A DNA stretch of 64,000 nucleotides, from NCBI GenBank assembly GCA_016490735.1, contig JAEMWC010000129.1:1145001-1209000 (forward strand), in the 5' to 3' direction. This stretch comes from Pachyseris speciosa. Its lineage: Eukaryota > Cnidaria > Anthozoa > Scleractinia > Pachyseridae. Shown here piece by piece: positions 34,949 through 50,000 of the stretch; the stretch's first letter is position 1, and every line of letters starts with the position of its first letter. The notes beneath the pieces were generated by a model that saw nothing but the letters and a program-made list of their open reading frames with translations, was not told where the DNA came from and ran no database searches. The position numbers and the translations under genes were made by a program.

Positions 34949-35600
34949 GGTAATTCCCATGAAAATGAAGTACTATCAAGATTTTTTTCAAACTTGGCAC
35001 AATTGATAGTCATACATAGGACATTGAAAAAATATAATAAAAAGATGGGGTCACCGTGCTTCTTTTTGCCCAGTGTGCCCATTATTCTAAGTGATTTTAC
35101 TGAGATGTGTGAAAAATGTTCGAAACTTGAGCAACCGAAAAAAAATTGTTATTATGTAGCCAAAACTATGAATAGTAGTGAAACCTGGAGTCTAATTGTT
35201 TTTCTGGGCTACAATCTTTCAGTATAGTGATTTCAAATCACCAGATCATGCAAATAATGTAAGCGAATTGGACCACTAAGTAATCAATTCATACTCCTCC
35301 CTGACTCCAAATGCAAAGTATCATGTGATTTACACATAAATAATCCAACTTCTACTATTAAACTTTTTTTCTCCTTAAAATATATCTCGTATGCCTATTT
35401 CAAGTAAGTAACGCTAATAAAAAAATGGGGGTCACGTGCTCATTTCTTTGCAACACGACTGCAAAGGTAAAATTTCGGCTGATAAAGCTCAATTTCAAGG
35501 CAAATACGCTGTTTCTAATGTGCACATGCTCGTGCACGTGCTAAATGATGCCATAAATTATGTGCAGCAAGGATGCACCATGCAATTGAAAGGAATCACC
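34949..35600. mobile_element. 652-bp TTAA-flanked MITE
   Basis: Inverted ends GGTAATTCC / GGAATCACC directly inside TTAA (34945-34948 and 35601-35604). The interior is non-coding. Confidence 0.7.
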
Positions 35601-35604
35601 TTAA

Positions 35605-37261
35605 GGGATTAGAATCCAGAAAATTTTCTGGGGGATCCCCCTAGAGGGTTGCACCTTTGGCACTACTGTTTATATAGGAAAACAGTCACCATTGTCCCTA
35701 GATCTGCACCAGATGATAGTTGTTGAGTTTTTAAGTTATACAATATTTTCCGTTTGGAAATCATTTCCTAAAGAATTGGCATATGTCCCAGCCAAACTGT
35801 CGGCTTTGCAGTTGTTGCAAAAGTGTGACAGTTTGGGCTCAACTGTTCAAAAGATTTGAGCAGTTTTTTAAGTGCAAAAGTATTATTATTCTTTTTTACT
35901 GTGCATTCCCTTATATCAATGATTTAATATTGTCATAATATTGAGGAAAGTTTTTAATTTCCTGAACATTCTTTCTTTGCATATATAGTGAGTATTGCTG
36001 GTGTATGTGAAGTGATGGTGTGGTTCATTGCACCTCATGGGGGTTAAATAATTATTTTTATCAGGAAACGTGACAAAACTTCTCAGATAATATGACTTAG
36101 TGACATCCATCACGTTTGTAAAACAATTCTTGAGTACCATTTAAGAGTTCCTAGAAATTCCTGAGCAACTGTTGCTCTCATATTTTTGAAACCCACCCGT
36201 CCCCAAAAAACTGTACATCGACTTTCCCAAGATCTACATGACTCATGATGCAGCTAATGGGTGTCATTGCTCGGTGAAGGAAAGGAATCAGCATGTCGAA
36301 TTTCCTCTCTTGTGGGGCATTACGTTTTTCCTGTTATCTGGGACTGGGGGGGGGGGGGGTAGGATAGTCTCTATCTTGTTTTTAAAAGGTCATTGATAAG
36401 AGGGGAAAGTGTCAAATATCTCTGGTTACCGCAGTTTTATTTTCAGTCCTATCTGGCACAGGCTCCTAGTAGGCTTAGGCATTTTCTACTGGAAAAGGTA
36501 TAGGAAACGTGACCCATTTTTGGAAGGGTCACTTTGACCCGGTGTCGTGTGGCCTTCTCAAAAAGACAAAAAAAAAAGGGAGACCACCCCCATCCACTGT
36601 TTGGGCTCCTACTTTCACGCTTTTCCGACTTTGGGCTAAAGATTTTAAAGATCCCCCAGCCTCCTACATGTCTTAAGGGATAAGTTATTGCTGAGAGTAA
36701 AGTCCCATTACGCATCATTTAGCGCCGACGAATCGGAAGAAGTTTTACGTTGTTTAGAGATCAAAGGTTCAGGCCAAACTGTGAGGCCACGCATGTTTGG
36801 GTATTTGTTTGGGCGGCAGGCAGCTTTTTGGACAAGTAAAATAACAGCACTTTTCTTGGCCTTACTAATACACGGAACAACTGGAAGTCTTGCTTTTATC
36901 AAATCTCAATTTCGGAAGGGTCTAGAAACCGGAAAACCACAAATGATGAAAAGTTGAAAACGGAAGTAAGCAATCTCGCACTTCATGACGTCATCGCACG
37001 GCAAATGTGTCAAAACTGACTCGTCAAAAGAGTGAGAAGAATTGTGGTTTTGTCGGAGGGTGAAAAAAACATTGTATGGTCATTCATTCTCTCGATTGAG
37101 TCAGCAGGATGTTTGGATAACGATTTTTCGTTCTTTAATAAGTTTTGCGAGATTTTGGGGATGGGAACGTAGATGAGTTCCACGCGAGTTGTAAAAGATG
37201 TCGGTCATGACCTCGACTGCGATCACCGACCGAAAGAACAGAAATACTAATTATCCCGAAA
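35605..37261. other. Intergenic DNA and probable ANKS6 promoter and 5' UTR
   Basis: A poly-G run lies at 36347-36358. Around 36960-37261 the base content rises and CG dinucleotides appear before the ATG. Open frames on both strands at 36690-36960 lack family support. Confidence 0.45.
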
Positions 37262-40200
37262 ATGGACTTCAAAATAAGTAGACTCCTACTTGCTGCCGAA
37301 CAAGGAAACTTGTACACAGTAACAGATTTGTTGGATAAAGGTTACCATGTCAATTCCACCGACGAAGAAGGAGTTAATGCTTTGCATAGCGCTGCTGCAA
37401 ATGGAAACGAGAACGTCGTGCGTTTGTTGTTGTCGCGAGGGGCGAGTTTAGAAGCGAGAACTAATTATGGTTGGACGGCTCTAATGCTTGCTTCTTATTA
37501 TGGACACTTCATGGTCTGTTGGATTTTACTTCAACACAAAGCGGCCATACACGTTGAAAGCGAGCTTGGTTCGACGGCGTTAGATTGCGCTGCTAGAAAC
37601 GGGCATGGGCAAATCGTGGCGTTGTTGATCGAAGCCGACGGACAACAGGTGCGAGGTGACAATTCGTCGACAAAATTGTGCTTAGATACAGCGCTAATGA
37701 ACGCGGCCCAACACGGTCACGAAGCAGCCTTAAAATTACTCTTGGAAAAGGGGGCAAATGTCAACTATAAGGAAGGAACAACGGGCTGGACAGCTCTAAT
37801 GCTGGCGGCCCAAAATGGGCATGTGACCGCAGCTCAAATCTTAGTTGAGTTTGGAGCCGACACGAATGTGCTCAATGTTATCGATCAAACGGCTTTGGAA
37901 GTCGCTGTTGTGCGGCAAAAAACCGAAATACAAGGATTTCTTGACGAGAGGACGTCAACACGGCCGCAAATTAAAGGTAAAATCACTAATCATTGTTTTG
38001 GTTTAATTCGACGTAATCTGGTTTCTGCGGAACTTTCCTTCCACACCGTGATTGGGCATTGTGTCAAACAAAACACCGAGGCGTAACAAGGGCGCCAAAT
38101 AATAGTCGTAACCGGAGGTTTTATTGAGCGTACTTAGGCTTGTGTCTGAAACAATGCCCCATCACTTGTGGAAAGTAATTGCCCGAGGTGGTTTTGTGTT
38201 TGAAAATTGTGTTGCATGATAATCTTTGATTGTTGAATTGTTGTATGTGGTCTACCATTGAATTAGGGGTTAATGAACTTAAGGTTCCACATTAAGAAAT
38301 GCTCCAGTAACTTCAAACAATAGAATCAAAGCGAGGCGTTTGGTGGTTATCAAACATTTATTATAATTTGATGTTATAAAAAGCTTGCACTTGTGCTTTT
38401 GTCATCGGTTTGTTAGCCAAGCATATATTGGTGGCTAGTTATGTGGAAAACTAGCTCAATATAACCCTGCTGTGATAATTATACCCTTGTCGTATTTAAA
38501 CTTGCGCAACTTGCAATGCAAATTACTCAAGCCAATTATTGTCCTTGATGGGCAGAAAATATGTGATTCTTTCAAGCGGCTGAAGGGTTTTATGCAAAAT
38601 TTTGGCATGTTTAATTAAAGGGGCACTGTCGCATGATTTGGATAAACCCAAAGATGTATTTCCAACAATAGAACCTTTAAAAATTCTGCATTTTTCTTAT
38701 GTAGTACTTGTTATGTGCATGGAACTATTTGTGGTTGCCGTGTATGATGAGGAGAAAAAAAATTGCAACTTGAAAAATTAAAGTTAGGCCAACTTTTTCA
38801 AGTTTTATCATTGTGTCTGAGAAAAATTGCCATTAAATAGTGTTTGTTTCTTTTCTTTCCAAGAAATCATTTGAAATCTACCTCTTCGTGTAATGGAAAA
38901 TGTACTAACTCACAATTTGAATAACCTTATAACAGTGATTGTCATGACAGTTCAAAATTGGAAGGCCTGGGTTTTGGTGTAGAGACTTGTTTTCTTGAAA
39001 GAAACTTTTTTTCAAACCAAAAAGCTAAAGCAGATCAAGCAAAGCCTTTCTGAGCAATTTCCTTTTGTTTGTTTGGAGTGAAACAAAAGAATCATTCAAG
39101 CCTTGGCTCCTTTTCTGTGTTGATCGCCAAGGGATAATTGAAAAGTGATAAATTGGAGTTTAATTAAGCCAGAGTTTAAGTCAGCCTCTAGCTTGTACAG
39201 ATCTGTATCAAGATACTTATATGGGGTTTAAGAAAGAGGTAATTTTTATGCCAAGGCAGAATAGTCATCATTTACAGCTCTGTTAAGTTTTGTGGTAAAT
39301 AATTCTTCCATTATTGTGTGATGTTTCTTTGGGATTCAGCATGTGTATAACTCAATGACAAATTCAACTCATAAAGCTTGCCAAGACATTGGCCAATTTT
39401 CTAGATATATCTGAAAAGCTGATAAGTATTTGATTTGACTTTTTGATAAAGAAAGCAGTGACTGGAATATACAAGACAAGTATTTTCAGGGTATTGTAGC
39501 ACAGTAGGTTTACAAATGTTGAACAAACATTACAGAAAAATGTGTTTAAAACCTTTTAAAGGGTGTTATTTATAACCAAAATCTTTGGCCTTTATTGGCT
39601 AAATAAAGGATAAAATGAAAAGCTGTTCCACAGATGGCTTAACAAAGTCTTCAAACAACTTAATTTCTTATGGAATCACTTTCCCAAATCTGAAAATAAG
39701 CCTTCAGAATTACAGTTAAGGTGTAAGAAATGCAGCTCAACATTGCAAAAAGTGTTTAGCATATCACTGATTTTGATAACAAGACCATTATTGACGGCGC
39801 CAGTGGCTGCATAACATACAGAGAGATTGCCTAAGTATATCCAGAATGCTTTCAAGGATACATTCCTAACATAATTTATCCTAGAAGTCAGTTCCCTTAA
39901 TAAGTACCTGCATTTTTATCTCTTACATCGCAGTCATTCTTGTTTTAATGAACCGTGACCTGAGATCTTTTGGATGAAGCATAACTGAAACAAATTTCTG
40001 AAATTTTTGTTTATGTTTTTGAAACCCAGTATTAAAGGTTTTTGGAGTATTTCAAAGTGCGTAATCATGACTGCAAATTTAAGATTTAAGTGACTTAGCT
40101 ACAAATTGCTATGCATGAATTTGATGTGGCCTTTCTTGAATAATTAATCATATACCTGTTGTACAGTCTGAGTGGACTTGTCATATGGGTGCAGTCTGTT

Positions 40201-43200
40201 GGCAGAAAACCCTTTACAGACTGTTAATGTCAATATGCAGTGAATCAGAAAAGAGCCACTAATCGAAGAAGAAATTTAATTTAATTTGAAGTTTTCAGCC
40301 AATAACAAAGTTATATTTATTTGGGAATAAAGAAATCTGAGATCTGAAAGGAGTTGAACCACCTTCATATTACTAGTTTGGATTGTGATACCAATGAGCC
40401 TTCAGAGCCTAGTTCGAGCTGGGCCATTAACAAAGCTCAAGTGACAAAAATCCTGTAAATGGTTGTGGGTGAACATATGCATCATGCCTACTGAATGACA
40501 TAATTATAAAAAAATGAATTTTTCAGTTATCATCAAAGAAAATCAGAGTATCCCTACAGGAATCAAACTAATATGATCTTCTGATTACCAGTTAATGCAT
40601 GCTATGCTATTAAGCTATAGGAGACCATGGGAGCTAGGCAATTAAACTAGGCTGAAGTGATAATCATCCTCTGTATTGCTAGGAATGGAATTAATGCATA
40701 ATGGCAGAAATGTGATGTTATGTTGTAAGCCTGGTGAATAAATGAAAGATTTATTCACTGACAGTCAGTGAGGCGGGTGTAGGGGCACTTGGAAAAAGGA
40801 AATGGGATATATCCACAAACAGAAGTCAAAGCTATGACATTTTGATTACCAGTTTGGATGAATGCTATGCTGTTGAGCTGCAGGAGATTTGTTAGATCTT
40901 GGCAATTAAACTACTAAGGTTCAAATAACAACAATCCTCTGTATTGCCTAGGATTGGAATGTATGGTATGCGTAATGGCAGAAATGTGATGGCATGTAGT
41001 AAGCCTGGGGAACAAATGAAAGATTCATTATCTGGGCTGTCATTAGGGCCATAACCCGTAACAGGTGTTTAGTGGATGTCACAGATAATGGTTGGTTTGT
41101 AAACAAACAATGTTTAGGGAGCGGGGTCAGTTATTTCGGGTGACAAATTTCATGTTACGCCTGCTTCAAAACTTAATGACAGCCATGATATTCAGTCAGT
41201 GAATATGCTGGACGTGTAGGTGTGCATGCTGATATGCATCCTGTGTAAAGCTAGGACTGATGAGGTTGAAAGTACTTGGAATGATGATCGTACAACCTTG
41301 GATACTTCATAATATGTTAAGACACCATGTACCCTTCCTCATTCAGTGGTGGAAAAATTGCTCCTTTCAGTGTGACTGTTAATGGGGAACAAGAGAAAAT
41401 GTGTTCTGACTCGTGATTATTCTCTTGAAATAAGGGAAAACTGTCTGTACATTTATGTAGCAATACTTTATTTGACTGTGCTACTCTTAAACTCCTAATC
41501 AAAGTAGGGATGAATTACCCAGACTGAAATATGTAACAGTGTTCCAGATAAGAGGGGAATCTAGCGCAAAAACCCTACAAGGTTGGCTAGTACATGACCT
41601 GACAAATTAATAGAAAATTATTTTATAATGGTTTGATGGGAGCAGTGGGATTTTGACCCGTTGGAATTCCTTGTTGACACCTTGCCTAAAAATCTTATCT
41701 GGAAACCTGTATAAACAAGGAAAATAAATAAATGTAAATACCCAGAAATATTAAAACCACAAGTAGTAATAGGTCAGAGCTATTTCTTCACTACAGGCCA
41801 GAAGTCTGTTCATCCAAGTATCATTGAAGCAGCAAGAAATGGTAAAACTGAACACTATTTATAACAATGTTATTTTATTAACCATGGAGCATACTTGGAC
41901 TTTGAAGATTTTTTTTCTATCATATTGTTCTTCTTCAGTTATTAGGCTAATTTAGCAACAGAACGGGAACGTCATTTGAGCACGCGAGAGCGCGCGGAAA
42001 GGACTGAACACGACTTCCGGTGCTCAATTTGCTGTTCTGCCATTGGTCAAGTGGTTTTTAGATCTGCGCGCGCTGTTGTCAAGAAGTCCCCGTTGTCTTT
42101 GCTAAATCAGCCTATTGTGCTAACTGTCGTTAAGAATGAGTATTATAAGCCATAAACTTGAGGCATTATTTCTTGTGTGTCTTCTTACAGGTAATTATGC
42201 ATTGGTTAAAGAATTGCTGGATCAGGGGGAAGTTGACAAAAATGCCACTGGTAAGAAGCTAGTTCTGCATTCAACAACTGTGAATCTTTAACTCTGTGTA
42301 AAGGTGGGGGCTTTTTGGTCCACATTAATTTTTTTGTACAAATTTTAAAATATTCTGGCCCTTCAAGAATTTGTTTTCTCTGGTAGTGAAAGGCAGGGGT
42401 GCCTCCCCATGACAGGGGTCACAAATGGTAAAGGCAAGACTACCATGTGCTTGAGGCGTTCTTGTGCCGAAAAACTTGAGACAGAGACAGCTTTGCAAAG
42501 TCCAGAAAGAGGCAAAGGAAGAAATTGGAGGATAAACTACTAGATGAGCTTAGTGTTCAAAACTTTTAGAGGTCATTGCACTGCAACACTGGTTTTACTG
42601 ATGAGGCTACTTGGCCGTTGATTCAAGATGACAGTAACATACCTCTAGTTACTAACATGCCAGGAAATTCTGTTGCCATTAAGGAATGTGCAAGTTCAAG
42701 TAGGAGTTGAACTTATTCAGTTAATTTCTAGCCTTCTTGTTAGCTGCCCCTACCTGTTTAGAGTGGTTTTCAATTGAGTGTTGTAAAACCAAAACCAAAG
42801 CAATTACTCTGACCAATCACAACCGACTGAAACAACGCAGCAACCCAATCAGAATACAAAGCAATTATTTGCAGCCAGTGCAAAGTGCTGGAAAATGCCT
42901 GCATGAAAGTCGCTATTGGTTTTGCTTCTCATTGGTTGAGAAAGTGGCGCGAGTTTTGCTGGCCAATCACATTGCAAAGCAATGCAAAACCAAAGCAAAC
43001 ACAATTTACTTTCGATGCTCAAGTGAAAACCATTCTAAAATCAGAGCTTAAACAATATAATTTATGATCCTGACTTAAGATGGCTCAGTCTGCTTCTAAG
43101 TCAGTTATGTTTTAATACATGTAAATTAGCACCAACGTTGTTTTGTTGTGTTTGATATGATGTTCTCTCGTCAGATGAAGATGGAGCAACTCCACTGATG

Positions 43201-44005
43201 TATGCTGCCATAGGAGGACACCTTTTGGTAGTGCAGTTGCTTATAGAAAGAGGTGCTGACATCGATAAACAAGATGGAGCCAGTGGCTGGACAGCTTTGA
43301 TGCAAGCAACTTACCATGGGTAAGATTCAGGGATTTCAGATATACCCCCCAACCCCTCTTTCCAAATGCAGCTTAGTGATATAGCTTAGTGATATAATGC
43401 TCCTTAAAAGCCTTGGGAAAACAACCACTAATAAAAGCTGCAGTGTCACATTTTTCCATAATACAATATGTATCTTGATGCATGGGTGATGATATGCTAC
43501 ATGAAAGATGCTATAGTAGTTTATAGTGAGCGAAAAGGGCATACCCAGAAAAAAAGAAACTGCATGTTCTCCGTCAAGAAGTCAAACCTATGACCAACAG
43601 ATGCTGTACTACTGAGCTTTCAAGACATGAGCCAGTTATACAATATACAAGTTTTAAAAACTCCAGAACTGCAAGTTATCTTAAAAGAGTGTGAAGTGTG
43701 CAGCTGTCTGTAGTAGTAAGAGGTACAGAGCAGCATAGCTGGGTAATTAGGAAACTTGCCCCAAGCTGGCGAGGATCTTAAGTACACAAACTTACACTGT
43801 TGATGTTGAGGTTTGCATGCCCAGTATTGTACTCTCAGTTTCTTTTGTTTGTTTACTCATTTTTATGTTTTCTTTCAGATATAAAGAAGTTGCTAAGCTG
43901 TTGATTGAGTCAGGAGCTGATGTCACCATTCAGGGGAACACTGGTTGCAGAGCCTTTGACATTGGTTCCATCACAGGTGACCATTAGATCAAAGGCCTCC
44001 TGCAG

Positions 44006-44039
<34 letters not shown>

Positions 44040-47000
44040 ACTTAACTTAACTTCAAATTCTAGATAGCAATATGCTAATATCCCTGAAGGAAATAGAGCA
44101 TTTTTCAATTGATTGTCGTAAAACCAAAACCAAACCAATTACTCCAGCCAATCACAACTGGATGAAACAGTACAATGAGCCAATCAGATGAATTCAAAGC
44201 AATATAACAGCGCAAAGCACAGGTAAAGACGGGTGTGTAAGTTGCGATTGGTTTTGGTTTTCCTTCTGATTGGTTAGAGAAAAAGGCACGAGTTTTGCTG
44301 GCCAATCACAGAGTGAAGAAATTCAAAACCAAAGCCAACGCAATTTCCCACTCTAACGCAATTAAATTGGTAAGTAAAATTTAATTGATTTTTTGAACCT
44401 GAAGACACTTGTGGCTCAAAAAAGTGAGTCTGGTGCTGCTTAACTACTGTTTAGGAAAGTGTAATTAATTTTAGAAATTTACTCCTCAAGCAACAGTTCA
44501 GTTTTGACATAATTTTCTGTTTTTTGCTCTTTAGGTAATACCGAGATTGTGCGTCTCTTAGCCTCTGTGAGTATGCAGTTTCCATCCACTCCTAAAAGCT
44601 GTAAGTATTTTTGGTTTGTAACTGTTAAATACCACAGTCTGTCCTGAGAAATTTATAATCTACCACATTAATATCCTTAATTTGCTGTTTGTTAAAATTC
44701 ATGCAATGTTCCCTCACAAGAACTGTGAGACATTGCGGGATATATGAGTTTTATGCATCCGACGTTAAGGTTTCCATACAAATCAAAGCCAAAGATCATT
44801 ATATCATTTGAAAAGCATTTCTTTCTGTTCCACAGATTATAGTAATTCTTCATCTTTACAAAATGGAAAAGGGAATGCTGACTCTAAAAGTTATCTTGGT
44901 GGATCAGAAAAAGACATTTCAAAGATTGATAGGTGAGAAGTATTATAACCCAAGAGCACCCAAGTTTCAAGCAGGAAGAAATTCCAAACTTCATTTTGCA
45001 AACTCTCAAAAAGCAATCAGTACGAGATGAACTACTGCCTTGCGCACGGTGTTGGTTACCACGCTTACACAAATCTTAATATTTAACTTTTGCCCTAAAT
45101 TTTTCGCTGGAACGCTAACGCTTATTTGAAATGTCACATACAGATCCTAAACACTTATCATTTAAAAAATTCAGGACTACCTTTCCAGTTGACTTAAGTT
45201 CGCATCATTTCAAGAAAACATGGAAAGTTATCTTTAAGCAAGAAGAAATTCCAGACTTCATTTTGCAAACTCTCTAAAAGCAATCAGTACCAGATGAACT
45301 ACTGCTCAACATTTGAAACGCAAATTAAAGACCCTTACATTAGACTTGATAATTTCACGAATTGAAATACTGTTTATAGAAAACTGCTTATAGAAAACAG
45401 AGTTTGTCATGCTGCAGTGTTTTTGTTACCCCTGCATCCTGCATCTCTGATGCATAAAAATCCTAAAGCACACAAAATAATATATGGCACGGATGCAGCA
45501 AAGGTGAACATGCATGTTACGATCAAAGCGAAGAATGTCCTGTTTGTGTGATTTTTGAATCTTTGACACAGATTACCTCAAAAGATAAATATTGGTTGGC
45601 TCTAAAATATAACTACAAGTAATTTCTGAGGGGAAAAATCCACCAAATGTTTCTGAAAACGCTGCTATGTTTGTTTTTGTATTGATGCCAGGAGGGCCCT
45701 AGGAACAAAGTTGTACCAAGTATGGAATAAAAGGTCATGTGTGAGCCCACCCTTTAGGGAAAAAACTGTGCTTGATAGACATGGTCTGTGACTCATTATT
45801 TTTCATGTTGTGAGTCCTAGGGACCCACTAAAGGCAATTTGTAACAAAATCACTGATGCTGTACAATAATGGTGCACCTTTGATTCAAATGCCTTCGTTG
45901 AGGCACATTTTCCTATTTTATTTTCAGGAAGACCTAAGTATATAATTAACATGTGGTTCTTTTTTGTTTTAGTGATTTTGTTAAACATCACGGAGGAAAG
46001 GTATTTTGTAAATAATAAACAATAATTATTTATTGTTGTGTATATCACAATCACTAGTCGAAGAGGAGATGTTGCATGGTGACCACAGTCAAGTTGGGGA
46101 AAAATGTCAATGAAAACTTTTTTTTCTCATGCATGCCTACCGTGTGTGCCTCACTTCACTTCACTTTATTTTTGCACTTACATGTATTTTTAAATTACAT
46201 TATTAGCATAAAAAAGAAAAAAGAAATGGGTTGTTCCAGAAAAATCCACCCCCCCCCCCCCCCCCAATGGATGGGATTCTGGAAATTCTCACGGGAGGGG
46301 GGGTGAAAGACCCTGGAAATCCAGGCGGGAGGGGGGGTTGAACTTGAAAAAGTCTTCTGTAGGGGTCATTTCAACCGATATTTCACGCGATTCGAAGGTT
46401 TAGTTCGGTGACACTTAAGCGCTCTCAGACCCTGAAAATAGAAGAAATGTTTTGTTCACATATTTCTCACCTGACATAAATGATAATCTAAGTTCCTTCG
46501 CAGGTCCTTTTATAGCAGAAAACGCGAACAAGATACTAAAGAAAGAGCTGCCGCAACGTTATTGCAACGAAGAGTTTGAAACGCCTGACACATTTTTACT
46601 TGTACCCAGACCCAGCGCGCCACCGTTGAGTAATTTCACGTTAGCCCTGTTGAAATCTCGGTTGTTTCGTGTAATGATACTAGTAAAGAAAGCAAACAAC
46701 TGATTTATTTTCACACCTTCGCACTTTGCATTCTTTAGGTTTTTTTAGTTTTTCGTCTAGGTCTACAATTATCAGCCTAGTCTGCCTGCTTCTCAGTTTT
46801 TTTAAACTTCAGCCGGATTCCCCTGTTAGTCGTAAAAGGAGGAACGTCAAATTCTAGCGTCTTTGTAACAAGGTTTGAGATACGTAAAGAGAATGATTTT
46901 TTTTGTGCTAAGTAATTGCTCTCAAGTTTGCTTTGTCCCCTTCCAAGACCTCTGCAGCCGCAGTAGCTTCTGCTTTAACATTTGCTTATTACTTACGGTT

Positions 47001-50000
47001 ACAGTTTATTAAGTTGTTACCTTTACCAAAAAAACAGTACACATTTAACGACAAAGATGTGTTTATTTGCAAATATATGGTGCAACAAACATGTACATAG
47101 TGTAAAAATAAAGAAAAACCTGGTACTTATTTTTTACCACCGTGACTATGTTCCCAATAATCTTTGTGGGTACGAAAATACCTTGAAAACTTATTCAATT
47201 TTGAACTGTAAACAATTTTGAATGATAACTCTTAAACATAAAGTGGACGAGACTGACGTTATGTCTCCAAAAGGAATGGCTGTTGAACTCTTTTGTCATG
47301 TTCTCTACTAATTGTATTTACTTTTGGACCATATTTACTACAAAGAAAGAACAAGGGCAACTGATTTTTATGAGCTAAGAATGTAAACACTCATTCGCGT
47401 TTTAGCATCTTTGCTCCTTTCTTTTCTTAGTTCCACGCAACAGAATTTTTGATAATTTAGCCAAAGCTTTAGAAATGAAAAAAGAACATCTTCTATACGT
47501 GATTGTGCATATTTTCTATTAAAAATAAATTAAATTTAAGCCTAATATTTTTTTTCCGGAAATCCAGGCGGGAGGGGGGGGGTCCTTTTTCTTGGAAATC
47601 CAGACAGGAGGGGGGGTCTTGGGCTTCAGGAAATCCAGGTGAGAGGGGGGGTTAAAAAACGACCCCCATCCGTCGGGGGGGGGGGGGGGGGTGTGGATTT
47701 TTTCTGGAATAACCCAGTGCATAATTATATAACAATTAAAGGTAACAGTGGTGCATAGTTTTGCATATAAAAGTCAAAATAACTAGTCAAGATTTGGTAA
47801 AAAAGGCGCAATGCGTTTCAAACAGGTGCAAAGATTTATTTTTAATTAGCAAAAAAAAATTTGTATGTACCATTTTATCAGTCTCTCAAAATAAGTCTTT
47901 CCTTATTTCCTTCAGAAATGGTTGTCTCAAATTTCAAGGAGATTTCGAAACCTCAATGTCAAACGAATATTCAAAAGTAGCAAGATACAGGTGATACATT
48001 CTTCCAAGAGCATGGACAACCTCTGTCTGACGGAGAGTGTGAACAGCTCATTCACAGATACTAGTTCTGTGGCCACTGACTCTGTTGTGACATGGAGATC
48101 TCTAGCTTCAGGTAGGTTGGAAATTAAAGTATTCACTATCTGACCACTTAGAGTGGTTTTTAATAATAATGATTTAATAATTTGTTACCGTACTTCTATT
48201 ATGCAGATTAACAAATAGTTTGATCAAATGTGCATTACAGTATGAATAAATTTGGAATAAAAATGAGATAATGTGATAATATACTACAGGGCTTGAAATA
48301 ATTTCCCGGCTGGCACCGGTCAAATTGTCTGATCAAACCTATTTTTGCTCGGACACAACCCATTTTTGTCCGGACAAACATCTTATCGCTATAAAAGTGC
48401 CCCCCCCCCCCCCCCCCCCCCCAACTTCACATGATGTTTAAATAGAAAACAAGTAAATTTTCAAAGCATTTATTGTACATGAGCATCGACCTCAATGCAG
48501 GAAAAGTGGAACACACATTTTATACCTACTAAAGGTCACTAAAGTTATGAAGTTGATGAAATAAATTTACTGACGCTTGCAATCTAGTTGATTCTCATAA
48601 TAATACAAGCTAACTGATGTGCATTTACAACAAGAAAGACAAGTAGAATCCATGTCCACTGATTTGACACAATTTGAGCGTGAAATGAATAAGCTTAAAT
48701 CTTGAACTGAATGTTTCACTGCTACAGTGTATCTTACTGAAAGGGGCTGGGGAAATGACACTAACAGACAACTCTCTTTTTCCATTTAAGAGTACTAGAA
48801 CGGTAGCCAAATTTTGCTGCTTTTCATCAATTTCAAGTCTGTACTCCCTGAGGAAAACATTACTTTACGACGTAATGTGTGACGGTCCGTAAATCCAATT
48901 TCTACATTGCTGCAAACAGGGAAGTGCTTTCCCTGCTATGCGTGATTGAACTTTTAAAATATAGTAATGGAAAAGTTCTTTTAGACATCCGAGGACATCA
49001 TCTCACTGAAACGTAGTTTGGGCATACCGTATTTCCTTGAATAAGCACCCTCCCCCGAATAAGTGCCCACCCCCACCTCCCCTCAGGCAAAATAGCAAAT
49101 AAGCACCCTCATGCCATCTCCCTCAATTTCTTTAAAAAAAAGAAAAGGATACAAGGAAGACCTGTTTCCACTGTCACTTCATTTGCAATCTTTTAAGCTT
49201 CAACTACACCAGCATCAGTGTATGTAGGAGAACTGTCTATTTTCCGTAAGTCCCAAGGTTTCAATTATTTCTATATCTTTGTACTTGCAGAATTCTTTTA
49301 TGTGCATTAGCCAAAATAGAAGTGCAGTTCATTGTAAGAAAAACGTAATAAGCGCCCCCTCTTTTGGGTGCAATTTTAAATAAGCACCCAGGCGCTTATT
49401 CAAGGAAATACAGTATAACGAAAGAACACCCAGATGCACTGGAAAGGGTTTTTGATGACGTTGGTGACTATGTTCACATGTTACCTGTTTAACTGAAGTC
49501 GTTACATACCACAACATTTATAATAAAAATCTAATCCATCGTGTTTCGACCTATTAACAGTGAACCTTACTGCATTTTTGTTTTAGTCAAGTGTGAGAAG
49601 AACTTTTCAAATATTTTATAGAAATGCGTGACATGTAACACCATGAAATCTGCGGTCACTCGTTTGAGATGAACCACATATATAGGATAAAGTTTCCTTT
49701 GGAAATAGAATGTTTAGGGCCGTACCATTAGAAAAAACCGGAGGAGGGTTGAAAAATTTTCGGTGCATAATTTTTTTTTTTTTTTTTGAAGCCCACTTGT
49801 CAGCAGGAATTTTTTTTCCACTCTGCATGAAATTTTTTTTTAGGTTCCACCACTTGCAGGATTTTTTTAAAGACAAGTTTCCCTTGCAGGAATTTTTTTA
49901 TTGGGAATCGCCACGCACTCTTCGGTTTTTTCTTCCCAAATTGGAATTTATAGTAACCCGAACTTTAAAACTAATGAATGTAAGCGGTGGGTTTATAATA

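Noticed and set aside
36688..36957. Overlapping 89- and 64-codon ORFs upstream of ANKS6
   Set aside because: Open on both strands, with no known motif and no splice context linking either to a gene. More likely promoter or 5' flanking DNA.
40570..41032. Pair of tRNA or snRNA genes
   Set aside because: The repeated blocks contain no paired stems or promoter boxes; they look like a simple duplication.
46243..48422. Poly-C and poly-G runs as G-quadruplex regulators
   Set aside because: They are single homopolymer runs belonging to foldback arrays or simple repeats, and their length may be unreliable.
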